40,047 bases of DNA from an uncultured Muriicola sp. (GTDB lineage: Bacteria > Bacteroidota > Bacteroidia > Flavobacteriales > Flavobacteriaceae). The notes beneath the pieces were generated by a model. That model had not been told where the DNA came from. It saw only the letters and a program-made list of their open reading frames with translations, and did not search any database. The stretch spans positions 1 to 40,047 of the forward strand of contig NZ_CAMYKH010000009.1 in assembly GCF_947258935.1 (NCBI RefSeq), read 5' to 3'. Shown here one piece after another: positions 25,835 through 33,726 of the stretch. The position numbers and the translations under genes are program-made. Within the stretch, counting starts at the first letter, position 1. The number at the start of each line of letters is the position of its first letter.

Positions 25835-27307
25835 TTAATCTGTTTGTTTGTATGCCAAAAGCGTTTTGTATTTCTCCTTTTTATAGATCTTTTCTATCAT
25901 TTTAAATACCTGATCCTTAAAAACAAAACCAAGCACCCCGGAGAGGGCCACTGCGATATATCCTGCAACCGGATTAATAAGATAATAGCCCACAGCAAAT
26001 ACAATTAATGGCAACACCAATTTTGGAATGGTAAGCAGCAGTGTTTTTACATTAAAGGCCTGTTTGTCACCAAAGGCTTTTTTATTGGAAGTAAGATCTA
26101 TAGGCGTTTTGATATAGGCTCCTCCCCACAATACCAAATATGAATTCACCCCAATATTATAAATAGCTCCAACTACGATTGCGAGGTACACTTCCCAACC
26201 AAAATACAGGTAAAACGCAGATATAACAGTGCTGAGAACCGTTGCAATTACAATTAAATACCATTTTGAGGACAAATACTCGCTATATTGAATATTTTGA
26301 CTCATCATTAAAGGGTAATAGGAACTATCCCAACTTGGAACAAACTGCCCAAAACTAAATAAAAAGCCTCCGGAGATAAAGATCCCTGCAAAGATGCTCC
26401 AGATGGGTCCTTCGTACATTTCTATTCCCCCCGTAAAGAAAATCAATCCGTAAAATAGGAAAAGGAAACTCATGATCACGGTGGTCTTGGATCGCTTATT
26501 ACGTCTTATGAGTTTAATGTCGTTCTTTAAGAATGTGCCTAAATTCCCGAAGCGGTTCAACCAGGTATAGTCCTCAGATTTAGCCTCTGTATGTTTAGAA
26601 GCAAGGCCTCCATCCAGGTACATATGTTTTTTAAAATAATTGAATGACGCATAAATCAACCATGCTAACAATAGAATAGAAATCAGAAACGCCCAGGGAG
26701 TATCAAAAAATGCATCGAAAATAGGTGCGGTATACAATGTTACATCAAACCAGCCATTATACTGACATAAAGCAAGGATCGCCAGGATGGCAACCATGGG
26801 GTAGAATATCCTATCCTGGTTATTCATCATGATGTTCAGGAAGTTGTTGGCATAGAAAAGGGCCATGATGGCTAAATGCCACGCAACAACATCGAGCGCA
26901 TTATAGCCTTGGGTAATTAAGACAATGGAAAATGGGATAAAGAAAAAGGCATGCATCCAGTTAAAAAAGGAAAAGACCGTTTTACCCAGTGAGTACTTTA
27001 CCACCGCACTCTTCTTAAAAGGCATATATAACAAGGGTTTTATGTTCAGGATGGGCATCTTCTGGAACATATACCGTATATAGAGATCCATCACCAAGTA
27101 ATAGATCATAAATTGGTTCACCACTCTAAGGGGATCACCCAAACCGGCTTTTTTGATTATAAAAAAGGACCCCACACCCAAAGCCAGGAATACCACGATA
27201 AAATATAAGGCTCCAAAGATCATGAGGATCTTAAAGGCAAGGTTGGTTTTAAAGGAGGCAGCACGGAAAAAGGACTTCCATTGAAGATTAAAAAAGTGTT
27301 TAAACAT
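25835..27307 (-). CDS. DUF5687 family membrane protein, ABC permease partner
   Basis: A 490-residue inner membrane protein with about 12 hydrophobic helices, recognised as DUF5687 of Bacteroidota. It precedes the ABC ATPase by 15 bases, so the pair should form one ABC exporter. Large soluble stretch at about 225-255 (HMYLDGGLASKHTEAKSEDY) lies mid-protein. Two exact -7 boxes lie 11-30 bases upstream of the ATG. No substrate can be assigned. Confidence 0.83.
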   Translation of the reverse strand: MFKHFFNLQWKSFFRAASFKTNLAFKILMIFGALYFIVVFLALGVGSFFIIKKAGLGDPLRVVNQFMIYYLVMDLYIRYMFQKMPILNIKPLLYMPFKKSAVVKYSLGKTVFSFFNWMHAFFFIPFSIVLITQGYNALDVVAWHLAIMALFYANNFLNIMMNNQDRIFYPMVAILAILALCQYNGWFDVTLYTAPIFDAFFDTPWAFLISILLLAWLIYASFNYFKKHMYLDGGLASKHTEAKSEDYTWLNRFGNLGTFLKNDIKLIRRNKRSKTTVIMSFLFLFYGLIFFTGGIEMYEGPIWSIFAGIFISGGFLFSFGQFVPSWDSSYYPLMMSQNIQYSEYLSSKWYLIVIATVLSTVISAFYLYFGWEVYLAIVVGAIYNIGVNSYLVLWGGAYIKTPIDLTSNKKAFGDKQAFNVKTLLLTIPKLVLPLIVFAVGYYLINPVAGYIAVALSGVLGFVFKDQVFKMIEKIYKKEKYKTLLAYKQTD

Positions 27308-27317
27308 ACCGGTTGGT

Positions 27318-27337
27318 CAAAATTATATGCAAAATTA
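27318..27337 (-). promoter_or_regulatory. Duplicate -7 boxes before the DUF5687 gene
   Basis: Two identical minus-strand TAATTTTG boxes (27318-27325 and 27330-27337) match TAnnTTTG, 10 and 22 bases before the ATG. Either could be the working promoter. Confidence 0.45.
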
Positions 27338-27410
27338 GTAACGAAAATATAGCTTTTGTTACAAAAGTGAGATATTTTATGAAATACATTCTTTTTAAAC
27401 TCCCTTTCCT

Positions 27411-27418
27411 TAGTTTTG
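27411..27418 (+). promoter_or_regulatory. Promoter -7 box for the reductase gene
   Basis: TAGTTTTG matches TAnnTTTG and lies 15 bases before the ATG at 27434. Confidence 0.5.
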
Positions 27419-27433
27419 CAAAAAAATTGCTGA

Positions 27434-28477
27434 ATGAGCACATTTTATTCCCTTAAAGTATCGGCTGTCAGGGCCTTAACTCCTAGTTCAGTTGCTATCA
27501 CATTCGATATCCCTAATGATCTGAAAGATGAATTTATATTTGATGCCGGGCAACACCTTACACTAAAGCAAAATATTGAAGGACAGGAAGTTCGAAGGGC
27601 CTATTCCATCTCCAGTTCGCCATCTGGCAAAGAAATGACTGTGGGTATTAAAAAAGTAGAGGGTGGTGCCTTTTCTGTCTGGGCTAATGACGCACTTAAA
27701 TCCGGAGATTCTATAGAAGTAATACCTCCTAAAGGGCATTTTGTTTTTAAACCAGCTGGCAAACCCCAACACATTGCTGCCTTTGCTGCCGGTAGCGGTA
27801 TCACCCCTATTATGAGCATGGCTTACAGTGTTTTGGAAAGCCATCCTGAAAATACTTTTGTATTGGTCTATGGGAATCAATCTCCTGAGGAAACTATGTA
27901 CCGTCAGGAAATACTGGACCTTATCAATAAATATACTGATCGGTTTTATGTTCAATTCGCGTATAGCAGAGCTCGGGAAGAAGATGCCCTGTTTGGTCGC
28001 ATAGAGGGGTCAACGGTAAATCTAATTCTTAAAAATAAGTTTAAGGATCGCTCCTTTGATCATTTTTATCTCTGTGGCCCAGAAGAGATGATCAATACCG
28101 TGAAAGAGACGCTTCATAACAATAGTATTGCCAATGAGAAGGTGCATTTTGAACTTTTTACCACAAAAAAGAAGGAAGATATTTCGGCGCATGAAGGGCA
28201 AACCAGTATGGAGGTTACCTTAGATGATGAGGTCTTTACATTTGTTATGGATAAAAAGAAACTGGTGCTAGACGCTGTTCTAAATGAAGATATAGATGCT
28301 CCATACTCCTGTCAAGGCGGAGTTTGCAGTACTTGTATCGCCAGAATTACTGAAGGAAAGGCCGAAATGGAGAAAAATCAGATCCTTACGGATAGTGAAA
28401 TTGAAGAAGGTTTTATACTTACCTGCCAGGCGCACCCACTAACACCCATCCTTAAAATAGACTACGACGACGTTTAA
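27434..28477 (+). CDS. FAD/2Fe-2S oxidoreductase, PaaE-like reductase
   Basis: Electron-transfer flavoprotein passing electrons from NAD(P)H through FAD to a 2Fe-2S centre. In the 347 residues, the FAD-binding domain holds RAYS (55-58), the NAD domain holds AAGSGITPIMSM (about 117-128) and the CGPEEMI segment, and a plant-type ferredoxin domain (about 255-347) has CQGGVCSTC plus a fourth Cys near 332 (ILTCQAHP). The order matches PaaE/PaaK-type reductases. No oxygenase partner is nearby, so the acceptor is unknown. It is convergent with the patatin gene, 19 bases apart. Confidence 0.9.
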   Translation: MSTFYSLKVSAVRALTPSSVAITFDIPNDLKDEFIFDAGQHLTLKQNIEGQEVRRAYSISSSPSGKEMTVGIKKVEGGAFSVWANDALKSGDSIEVIPPKGHFVFKPAGKPQHIAAFAAGSGITPIMSMAYSVLESHPENTFVLVYGNQSPEETMYRQEILDLINKYTDRFYVQFAYSRAREEDALFGRIEGSTVNLILKNKFKDRSFDHFYLCGPEEMINTVKETLHNNSIANEKVHFELFTTKKKEDISAHEGQTSMEVTLDDEVFTFVMDKKKLVLDAVLNEDIDAPYSCQGGVCSTCIARITEGKAEMEKNQILTDSEIEEGFILTCQAHPLTPILKIDYDDV

Positions 28478-28496
28478 ACCCTTCCCGGCAGTCCTT

Positions 28497-29282
28497 TTAG
28501 TCACTTTTCAATAAGGCTTCCAATACTTTGCAGGCATTGTCATACCCTATGTTGAAGGCTTTTTCTATGCCACTCTTCTCGAAGACGCCTATATTTTGGA
28601 TTTCCATGGGCTCAAAAATCATGTCACAACTCCGAATCTTTTGCCTGTTAATGGCATAAATCATTAAACTCGTGGTACGCGATGCCAGTTGGAAGGATGA
28701 TTGAATTTCTTTTTTTGAGACTGCCCTTATAACAGACACGTTACTACCAATGATAAAATCTACTTTGCCTTGCAATGGTTCTGAGGGAAAATTATTCATG
28801 ATGCCTCCATCCGCATATAGATCATTGTTGATCTCAACAGGACTAAACACAGGGGGTAAGGCTGCAGAAGCTAAGAGGGGTATGATCAAATCCCCTGTGT
28901 AAAACACCTCATCAGCTCCCTTCTGAAGATTAGTTGCAGTGACAAATAATTGTTTGTGTAAGGATTCGAAGGTGTCAAAGGGAATGTATTTGTTGAAAAT
29001 CTCGAAATATCGATCCGTGTCTACGAGTCCGGGTTTATTTATTGTAAAAAAATTGTATTTGAACAGTGGCGTCTCTTTAAAAAAAGCGAGCATCTTATCA
29101 ATACTGCTATTTCCTGCATACATTGCTCCAACCAGAGCTCCAGCGCTGCTGCCTGAAACCACAGAAGCCTCAATGCCAAACTCTTTAAGGGCCTTAAGCA
29201 TCCCTATATGTCCCATTCCGCGGACTCCTCCTCCCGAAAGAACCAACCCAATGGATTTAGATGTTAACTCTTCTATTTTCAT
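28497..29282 (-). CDS. Patatin-like phospholipase
   Basis: Ser-Asp lipid acyl hydrolase of 261 residues with no signal peptide, so probably cytoplasmic or peripheral at the inner membrane. The oxyanion loop GGGVRG (17-22), nucleophile motif GSSAG (44-48, Ser46) and catalytic Asp158 in DGG are all present, as in the RssA/YlbK-like group. Its upstream region carries a near-copy of the TetR-type palindrome found before the tetR gene 2 kb away, suggesting shared control. The lipid substrate is unknown. Confidence 0.9.
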   Translation of the reverse strand: MKIEELTSKSIGLVLSGGGVRGMGHIGMLKALKEFGIEASVVSGSSAGALVGAMYAGNSSIDKMLAFFKETPLFKYNFFTINKPGLVDTDRYFEIFNKYIPFDTFESLHKQLFVTATNLQKGADEVFYTGDLIIPLLASAALPPVFSPVEINNDLYADGGIMNNFPSEPLQGKVDFIIGSNVSVIRAVSKKEIQSSFQLASRTTSLMIYAINRQKIRSCDMIFEPMEIQNIGVFEKSGIEKAFNIGYDNACKVLEALLKSD

Positions 29283-29344
29283 CGTAATTTCCTATATAAA
29301 ACTAAAGAAACAGTGCTTCTTTAGTAAAAATAGTATGTTGTTTT

Positions 29345-29362
29345 ACAAACCAAGTGGTCTGG
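29345..29362. promoter_or_regulatory. Operator-like palindrome upstream of the patatin gene
   Basis: Aligned to the perfect site ACCGACCA-2-TGGTCGGT near tetR, this site matches 6 of 8 bases in each arm and shares the 11-base core ACCAAGTGGTC. It lies 63 bases before the patatin ATG. Confidence 0.5.
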
Positions 29363-29480
29363 CAAGAAGCGATCGTTTCAAAATAAAGGTCTAAAGTAAG
29401 GAGATAATCCGTTTATTGTGGTTGTTAAACTTTATTCCATTAGAATTACTCTCTTTTGACATATGCCCAAACAAACTCTC

Positions 29481-29488
29481 TGGTCGGT
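29481..29488. promoter_or_regulatory. Half-operator TGGTCGGT
   Basis: Exact copy of the right arm of the tetR-proximal palindrome; the left arm matches at only 4 of 8 positions. It lies 132 bases before the -7 box of the arsenosugar pair. Confidence 0.3.
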
Positions 29489-29620
29489 TTTGAAAATATC
29501 CACTATTTAAAAATAGTTATGAAATATTGTAATGAAAAAATATAGCTTCAACTAAATATAAAAGTAGATTTCGTCGTAATTTTATCGGATTATCCTACGA
29601 AAAAGAATAGTTTACAACTT

Positions 29621-29628
29621 TACCTTTG
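29621..29628 (+). promoter_or_regulatory. Promoter -7 box for the arsenosugar pair
   Basis: TACCTTTG is an exact TAnnTTTG match, giving a leader of about 125 bases before the ATG at 29760. Confidence 0.5.
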
Positions 29629-29759
29629 TTGTTCTGAATAGCGCTTTATTAAATACAGGAATTCAGGACAATTTGGAGATCTTTCCTGCAGAAGTGCGCA
29701 TGAACCAAGAAGATTAATAACCTTAGAGAATTTTAGTACTACTTTTTAAATAAAAGATC

Positions 29760-30095
29760 ATGACGAATAATTATTACGATCCGGCCGATTTGAGAAAATT
29801 TGGGAAGATCACCGAATGGAGTGAAGAATTAGGCACAAAATTCTTCGATTATTACAATGCAGTATTTCAGGAAGGTGCTTTATCCGCTAGAGAGAAATCG
29901 CTGATCGCCCTTGCTGTAGCACACGTAGTGAAATGTCCTTATTGTATTGACGCCTATACCAAAGATGGACTTCAAAGAGGAATTACCAAAGAAGAAATGA
30001 TGGAAGCAGTACATGCAGGAGCCGCTATTGAAAGTGGTGCTACCCTGGTTCATGGCGTTCAAATGATGAACAAATACAACAAGCTTAGTATGTAA
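29760..30095 (+). CDS. Arsenosugar biosynthesis-associated peroxidase-like protein (AhpD/CMD fold)
   Basis: A 111-residue carboxymuconolactone-decarboxylase/AhpD-type protein with the redox CxxC motif at Cys59 and Cys62 (KCPYCIDAY) and the helical context AREKSLIALAVAHVVK just before it. The position normally taken by the AhpD proton-relay His after the motif is Tyr66. The arsenosugar-associated subgroup is recognised mainly because it is followed 46 bases later by arsS; alone it would be called a CMD-family protein. It probably acts as a small thiol-dependent reductase or peroxidase. Confidence 0.83.
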   Translation: MTNNYYDPADLRKFGKITEWSEELGTKFFDYYNAVFQEGALSAREKSLIALAVAHVVKCPYCIDAYTKDGLQRGITKEEMMEAVHAGAAIESGATLVHGVQMMNKYNKLSM

Positions 30096-30141
30096 GAAGG
30101 CTGCATTTAATGCGACCTACTATAAAATTGATGAAAAAGAA

Positions 30142-31197
30142 ATGGCTACAAAATCGCTAAAAGCAAGACATGTAGAACTGGCGGAGACTCATAAACAATT
30201 GGAAATTTTAAGTAATGGGATTTTCAAGGAAGGAGAACTACCGTATTTTAAAGATAAAATTGCAGAAATTGGGGAATTCCCGCTCAAACCCAAAAAACTG
30301 GAGGTCCTTCAGATCAATGTAGGATACATGTGCAATCAGGTTTGTGAACACTGCCATGTAGATGCAGGTCCGGACAGGAAGGAGATAATGACCAAAGATA
30401 CCATGGAGCTTTGTCTTGAGGTAATACGGAACACAGGAGCACATACCCTGGATCTAACAGGGGGAGCACCGGAAATGAATCCAGATTTTCGTTGGTTTGT
30501 GGAAGAGGCCTCTAAGGCAGGGATTCAAGATTTTATTGTTCGTTCTAATCTTACTATCATCAGATCGAATAAAAAATATCACGATCTTCCTGAATTCTTT
30601 AAAAAGCACAATGTGCATGTGGTCTCATCTATGCCCCACTATACCAGGGGCAAAACCGATAAACAACGAGGCGATGGTGTTTTTGACAAATCTATTAAAG
30701 CCTTGCAGGATCTTAATGCTATTGGCTATGGTATGCCCAATAGTCCTTTGAAACTCGATCTTGTTTATAATCCTTCCGGGGCGTATTTGCCTGGAGACCA
30801 GGCAGCATTGGAACACGACTTTAAGCAAGCGCTAAAAGATGATTTTGATATTGAGTTTCATAATCTTTTTGCAATTACCAATTTGCCAATCGCGCGTTTT
30901 CTGGATTATCTCATTGCTTCAGAGAACTACGAAGATTATATGTATTCCCTGGTGGATGCCTATAATCCTTCCGCCGTAGAGAACGTAATGTGTACTAATA
31001 CCATCTCTGTAAGTTGGGATGGTTGGCTGTACGATTGTGATTTTAACCAAATGCTGGGGCTCAAGGTGGCAAGCAAGGTGAAACACATCAGCGATTACAA
31101 TGAAGCCTTACTTAACGACCGGGATATTGTCATTTCCCAACATTGCTATGGGTGTACTGCCGGAGCAGGAAGCAGTTGTCAGGGTGTTGTGACCTAA
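30142..31197 (+). CDS. arsS: Arsenosugar biosynthesis radical SAM protein ArsS
   Basis: Radical SAM enzyme known from this family to join a 5'-deoxyadenosyl group to dimethylarsenic on the way to arsenosugars. The 351 residues show the CxxxCxxC cluster motif at Cys64, Cys68 and Cys71 (MCNQVCEHCHVDAGPDR), GGAPEMNP as the SAM-binding GGE-type motif, additional cysteines in VMCTNT and YDCDFN, and the diagnostic tail HCYGCTAGAGSSC. Some homologs have selenocysteine in the C-terminal region; this one is all-Cys, with a normal TAA stop. I see no arsM methyltransferase in the window. Confidence 0.9.
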   Translation: MATKSLKARHVELAETHKQLEILSNGIFKEGELPYFKDKIAEIGEFPLKPKKLEVLQINVGYMCNQVCEHCHVDAGPDRKEIMTKDTMELCLEVIRNTGAHTLDLTGGAPEMNPDFRWFVEEASKAGIQDFIVRSNLTIIRSNKKYHDLPEFFKKHNVHVVSSMPHYTRGKTDKQRGDGVFDKSIKALQDLNAIGYGMPNSPLKLDLVYNPSGAYLPGDQAALEHDFKQALKDDFDIEFHNLFAITNLPIARFLDYLIASENYEDYMYSLVDAYNPSAVENVMCTNTISVSWDGWLYDCDFNQMLGLKVASKVKHISDYNEALLNDRDIVISQHCYGCTAGAGSSCQGVVT

Positions 31198-31254
31198 AAA
31201 AGGTGTATTTCACAACGTATTTATCATTTTAGTAACTACAAAAATCTGTTATTT

Positions 31255-31262
31255 TACCTTTA
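31255..31262 (+). promoter_or_regulatory. Probable -7 box for tetR
   Basis: TACCTTTA matches seven of eight consensus bases. The perfect palindrome begins 13 bases later, where it would cover the transcription start or first bases, as in autorepression. Confidence 0.35.
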
Positions 31263-31275
31263 ATCGAGGAATAAA

Positions 31276-31293
31276 ACCGACCAAGTGGTCGGT
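31276..31293. promoter_or_regulatory. Perfect 18-base TetR-type operator
   Basis: ACCGACCA-AG-TGGTCGGT is a perfect 8+8 inverted repeat with a 2-base spacer. Its form is typical of TetR-family operators, and it lies in the 245-base region before the tetR start. Related sites occur at 31406-31419, 29345-29362 and, as a half site, 29481-29488. Confidence 0.75.
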
Positions 31294-31400
31294 CGCAAAA
31301 GGTGATCTGGGTGTCATTCATCCGAAATTCTACCACTTATCGATTTTTTAATAGGCTTTACCCTGTAATATTCAGCATCCATGGGGTTCGGGGGTTCTTT

Positions 31401-31426
31401 GTTATAGACCACATGGTCTTTATAAC
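31401..31426. promoter_or_regulatory. Second operator-like palindrome, in the tetR leader
   Basis: Core AGACCA-CA-TGGTCT (31406-31419) is a perfect 6+6 repeat with the same GACCA-2-TGGTC centre as the 31276 site. The flanks GTTATA and TATAAC extend the symmetry out to 31401-31426 with a small offset. It ends 16 bases before the tetR ATG and could block transcription or ribosome access. Confidence 0.6.
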
Positions 31427-31442
31427 CATAACCCCAAATATT

Positions 31443-32057
31443 ATGGACAAGAACTTAAAACGCATGGCTACCATGCAACGGATGCAGGTCACAGGCCTTG
31501 AATTATTCTACAAAAAAGGATATTATAACACCAGTGTTGATGATATCTTAAAGGAGCTTTCACTTTCTAAAGGTGCCTTCTATTACCATTTCCAGTCTAA
31601 GGAAGACTTTTTTATCAGTATTATTCAGAATCTGATCGTCAGAAAGGTATATAGTATGCTTATAGAACCCATAGAGGGGAAAGAGGATCCATTAAAAACT
31701 ATAGAAGTATGTTTTGAAAATGCTATGAGTACTGCCGAGCATAACGAATTAGATTATGGTTTTGTACTCAGCAACTTTATGACCGAATTTAATGGGAGGA
31801 ATGAATTGATCTCCAAATACCTCAGAGATATCTATAAAATGTGGCAGGTAAATATTGTTACTATCCTTCAAAAAGGAAAGACAGATGGTTATGTTGCCCG
31901 ACATATAGATAGTGAAGCGGTTGCTGCATTTTTGATCTCTTCTTATATGGGAGTTCGGATGCTTATGGTAGAAGGCAACAGTAAAACGTTGAGCTATCAG
32001 TTCTTACAACAAGTAAGACAGTATCTAAAATCTCTTGAACAGCGAGAATTAGTATGA
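31443..32057 (+). CDS. TetR/AcrR family transcriptional regulator
   Basis: DNA-binding repressor-type protein of 204 residues. The N-terminal helix-turn-helix lies at about 10-55 (TGLELFYKKGYYNTSVDDIL, then LSLSKGAFYYHFQSKEDFF), followed by a helical ligand-binding domain. I use ATG 31443; the in-frame GTG at 31302 would add 47 residues unlike any TetR N terminus and would put two operator-like palindromes inside the gene. Those palindromes suggest autorepression and control of the neighbouring genes. The ligand is unknown. Confidence 0.9.
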   Translation: MDKNLKRMATMQRMQVTGLELFYKKGYYNTSVDDILKELSLSKGAFYYHFQSKEDFFISIIQNLIVRKVYSMLIEPIEGKEDPLKTIEVCFENAMSTAEHNELDYGFVLSNFMTEFNGRNELISKYLRDIYKMWQVNIVTILQKGKTDGYVARHIDSEAVAAFLISSYMGVRMLMVEGNSKTLSYQFLQQVRQYLKSLEQRELV

Positions 32058-32083
32058 GACCTACTTAGTTTAGCAAGGTCTCA
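32055..32083. terminator. Hairpin across the stops of tetR and the GT9 gene
   Basis: TGAGACC and GGTCTCA form a 7-base-pair stem with a 15-base loop, starting in the tetR stop codon and ending inside the last codons of the convergent glycosyltransferase. It could terminate both transcripts, though no strong U-run follows on either strand. Confidence 0.4.
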
Positions 32084-33108
32084 ATCTTACGAACCACGTC
32101 TTCTGGGTCTATAGTATACATTACGTTTTTATAGCCTTTGGGATATTTGTTCCCATAGACAGACGTTGGTATCATAGGGTACTGCTCTCTATCCGAAAGG
32201 ATTGAATGGTCAGATTCTTGTCCATATGGCGCAAACCCGGCATAAGGATGTGTAATACCCCAAAGGGTAAGGGTAGGCACTCCAAACATAGCTGCCAAAT
32301 GACCGTTTCCACTATCCATAGAAACCATTAGAGCCAGATTGGAAATAAGACATAACTCGTCTTCAAAACTGAGCACAGCTGTCATATTATCACAATGGGT
32401 GTACTTAGTTTCCAATTGAGATAACACCTCTTTTTCTTTAGCCCCACCTCCAAATAATATTATTTTATACCTTTTGGTATTATCTAAGTTTTTCAACACT
32501 CCCTCCATAAGATCTGAGGGGTACATCTTGCCGCTAAAGGCCGCGAATGGGGCAATTCCAATTGTTTTAAGTGTTTGATCTCCCAAATATTTTTTTACAG
32601 ATACCGATGGCTGAATTGATTGAAGTACATCCTCAGGGCTCAGTTCAATTGAATACCCCAATTGCCGAAAAACATCTGCATATCGTTCATGGGTGGTTTT
32701 AAGGGGCTTTATTGTTTTATTCTTCCACGTAGTCAGGTGCTTTTTCTCCTTTCTTCCCTTGTCTATTTGAACAAAGGGTAGTCCTTTTCCATATAAAAAT
32801 ACCTTTAGAATCTTTGTTCGCAAAACATTATGCAGGTCAGCAACGCCGGTAAATGGGATCTTTCTTAATTCCTTTGACAAGCGATAAAGGCCCAGAATAC
32901 CCTTGTTTTTGTCTTTTACATCGATGGTATAGACATTAAGGTTGGGAATATTCTTGAAAATGGGAGCAAAGAAAGGTCGGGTTAATACCGTGATCTGCAG
33001 TTTTGGATGAGTCCTGATCAGGGCCAGTAATACCGGTACGGTCATGGCAACATCGCCCATGGCCGATAATCGGATCACTAAAAGATGCTCATCATTGCTT
33101 TTGACCAC
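32065..33108 (-). CDS. Glycosyltransferase family 9 (heptosyltransferase-like)
   Basis: GT-B enzyme transferring a sugar in lipopolysaccharide core-type assembly. The 347 residues have the N-terminal RLSAMGDVAMTVPVLLAL segment (about 13-30) and C-terminal nucleotide-sugar site with VSMDSGNGHLAAMFGVPTLTLWG (about 258-280), the family hallmark. It starts at GTG 33108 and its first 17 bases overlap the DUF4254 gene, so the two are co-translated. The donor sugar is not predictable. Confidence 0.9.
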   Translation of the reverse strand: MVKSNDEHLLVIRLSAMGDVAMTVPVLLALIRTHPKLQITVLTRPFFAPIFKNIPNLNVYTIDVKDKNKGILGLYRLSKELRKIPFTGVADLHNVLRTKILKVFLYGKGLPFVQIDKGRKEKKHLTTWKNKTIKPLKTTHERYADVFRQLGYSIELSPEDVLQSIQPSVSVKKYLGDQTLKTIGIAPFAAFSGKMYPSDLMEGVLKNLDNTKRYKIILFGGGAKEKEVLSQLETKYTHCDNMTAVLSFEDELCLISNLALMVSMDSGNGHLAAMFGVPTLTLWGITHPYAGFAPYGQESDHSILSDREQYPMIPTSVYGNKYPKGYKNVMYTIDPEDVVRKIETLLN

Positions 33109-33697
33109 GTAGTATTGGGTTTAGCTCCTCATCATTGTACATTTTCATCTGTTTATACACCTTCATGTACTTCTTACCCTCGCTAATATCTGTCAGTAGC
33201 TGATCTATAGCGGTTGAAAGGTCTTTCTTTTGTTCTGATAGCACAGATAATTTTTGTTGACATGATTGTCTGTGTGCAGGCGAGGCGTCTGTTCTTTCAG
33301 CTTCTTCCCGCATATGATAGATCTTTAGAGCTAATATGGAAAGTCGGTCAATTGCCCATGCCGGAGATTCTGTATTGATAGTAGCATTTGGTAAGACCTT
33401 AATCTCAGCATATTTCTGAAGAAAATAACTATCGATATACTCAACAAGGTCTGTTCTTTCCTGGTTGCTGGCGTCTATTTTACGCTTCAGATCCAGGGCG
33501 GCTTTTGGTTCGATCTGTGGATCTCGAATAATATCTTCAAAGTGCCATTGAACAGTGTCTATCCAGTTTTTCTCGTAGAGAAGGTGGGTTATGTCATTTT
33601 TGGGATAAGGATTTGCAAATTCCTGGTCTACCCTGTTCAAAATATGATATTTTGAAATGCTTTCCTCAAAAATATCGAAGGCCTTTTTACTGAACAT
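33092..33697 (-). CDS. DUF4254 protein
   Basis: A 201-residue soluble, mostly helical protein with no signal peptide or membrane helix, recognised as DUF4254. It is rich in charged residues, with conserved-looking DTVQWHFEDIIRDP (about 47-60) and SPAWAIDRLSILALKIYHM (about 108-126). It overlaps the GT9 gene by 17 bases and is usually found beside such genes in Bacteroidota, suggesting a cytoplasmic helper in surface-glycan assembly. Its function is unknown. Confidence 0.82.
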   Translation of the reverse strand: MFSKKAFDIFEESISKYHILNRVDQEFANPYPKNDITHLLYEKNWIDTVQWHFEDIIRDPQIEPKAALDLKRKIDASNQERTDLVEYIDSYFLQKYAEIKVLPNATINTESPAWAIDRLSILALKIYHMREEAERTDASPAHRQSCQQKLSVLSEQKKDLSTAIDQLLTDISEGKKYMKVYKQMKMYNDEELNPILRGQKQ

Positions 33698-33714
33698 ACG
33701 ATCAACGTTTTGTG

Positions 33715-33722
33715 CAAAGGTA
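33715..33722 (-). promoter_or_regulatory. Promoter -7 box before DUF4254
   Basis: TACCTTTG on the minus strand matches TAnnTTTG, 17 bases before the DUF4254 ATG and just before the upstream membrane protein gene's stop. Confidence 0.5.
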
Positions 33723-33726
33723 TCTA

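Larger units (their letters stand above)
29283..29759. other. 477-base gene-free region between patatin and arsenosugar genes
   Basis: A divergent promoter region without a credible gene. It contains an operator-like palindrome (29345-29362), a half-operator (29481-29488), and the exact -7 box of the arsenosugar pair (29621-29628). A 43-codon open stretch (from 29580 to a TAA near 29717) lacks a good start and I do not call it. The section 29400-29470 shows nothing I can name. Confidence 0.7.

Noticed and set aside
27304-27321. Weak TetR-operator resemblance at the DUF5687 start codon
   Set aside because: Only 10 of 16 arm bases match and the left half is poor; it shares mainly TGGTC, which is likely by chance.
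29580-29717. 43-codon open frame upstream of the arsenosugar pair
   Set aside because: It has no good start codon, contains the promoter box and is of a length expected by chance in such sequence.
31383-31397. Direct repeat GGGGTTC-G-GGGGTTC in the tetR leader
   Set aside because: Two short copies only; no sign of a larger array or a known element.
31302-31442. In-frame GTG extension of the TetR gene
   Set aside because: It adds 47 residues unlike TetR N termini and would place the leader palindrome in coding sequence; ATG 31443 gives a standard N terminus.
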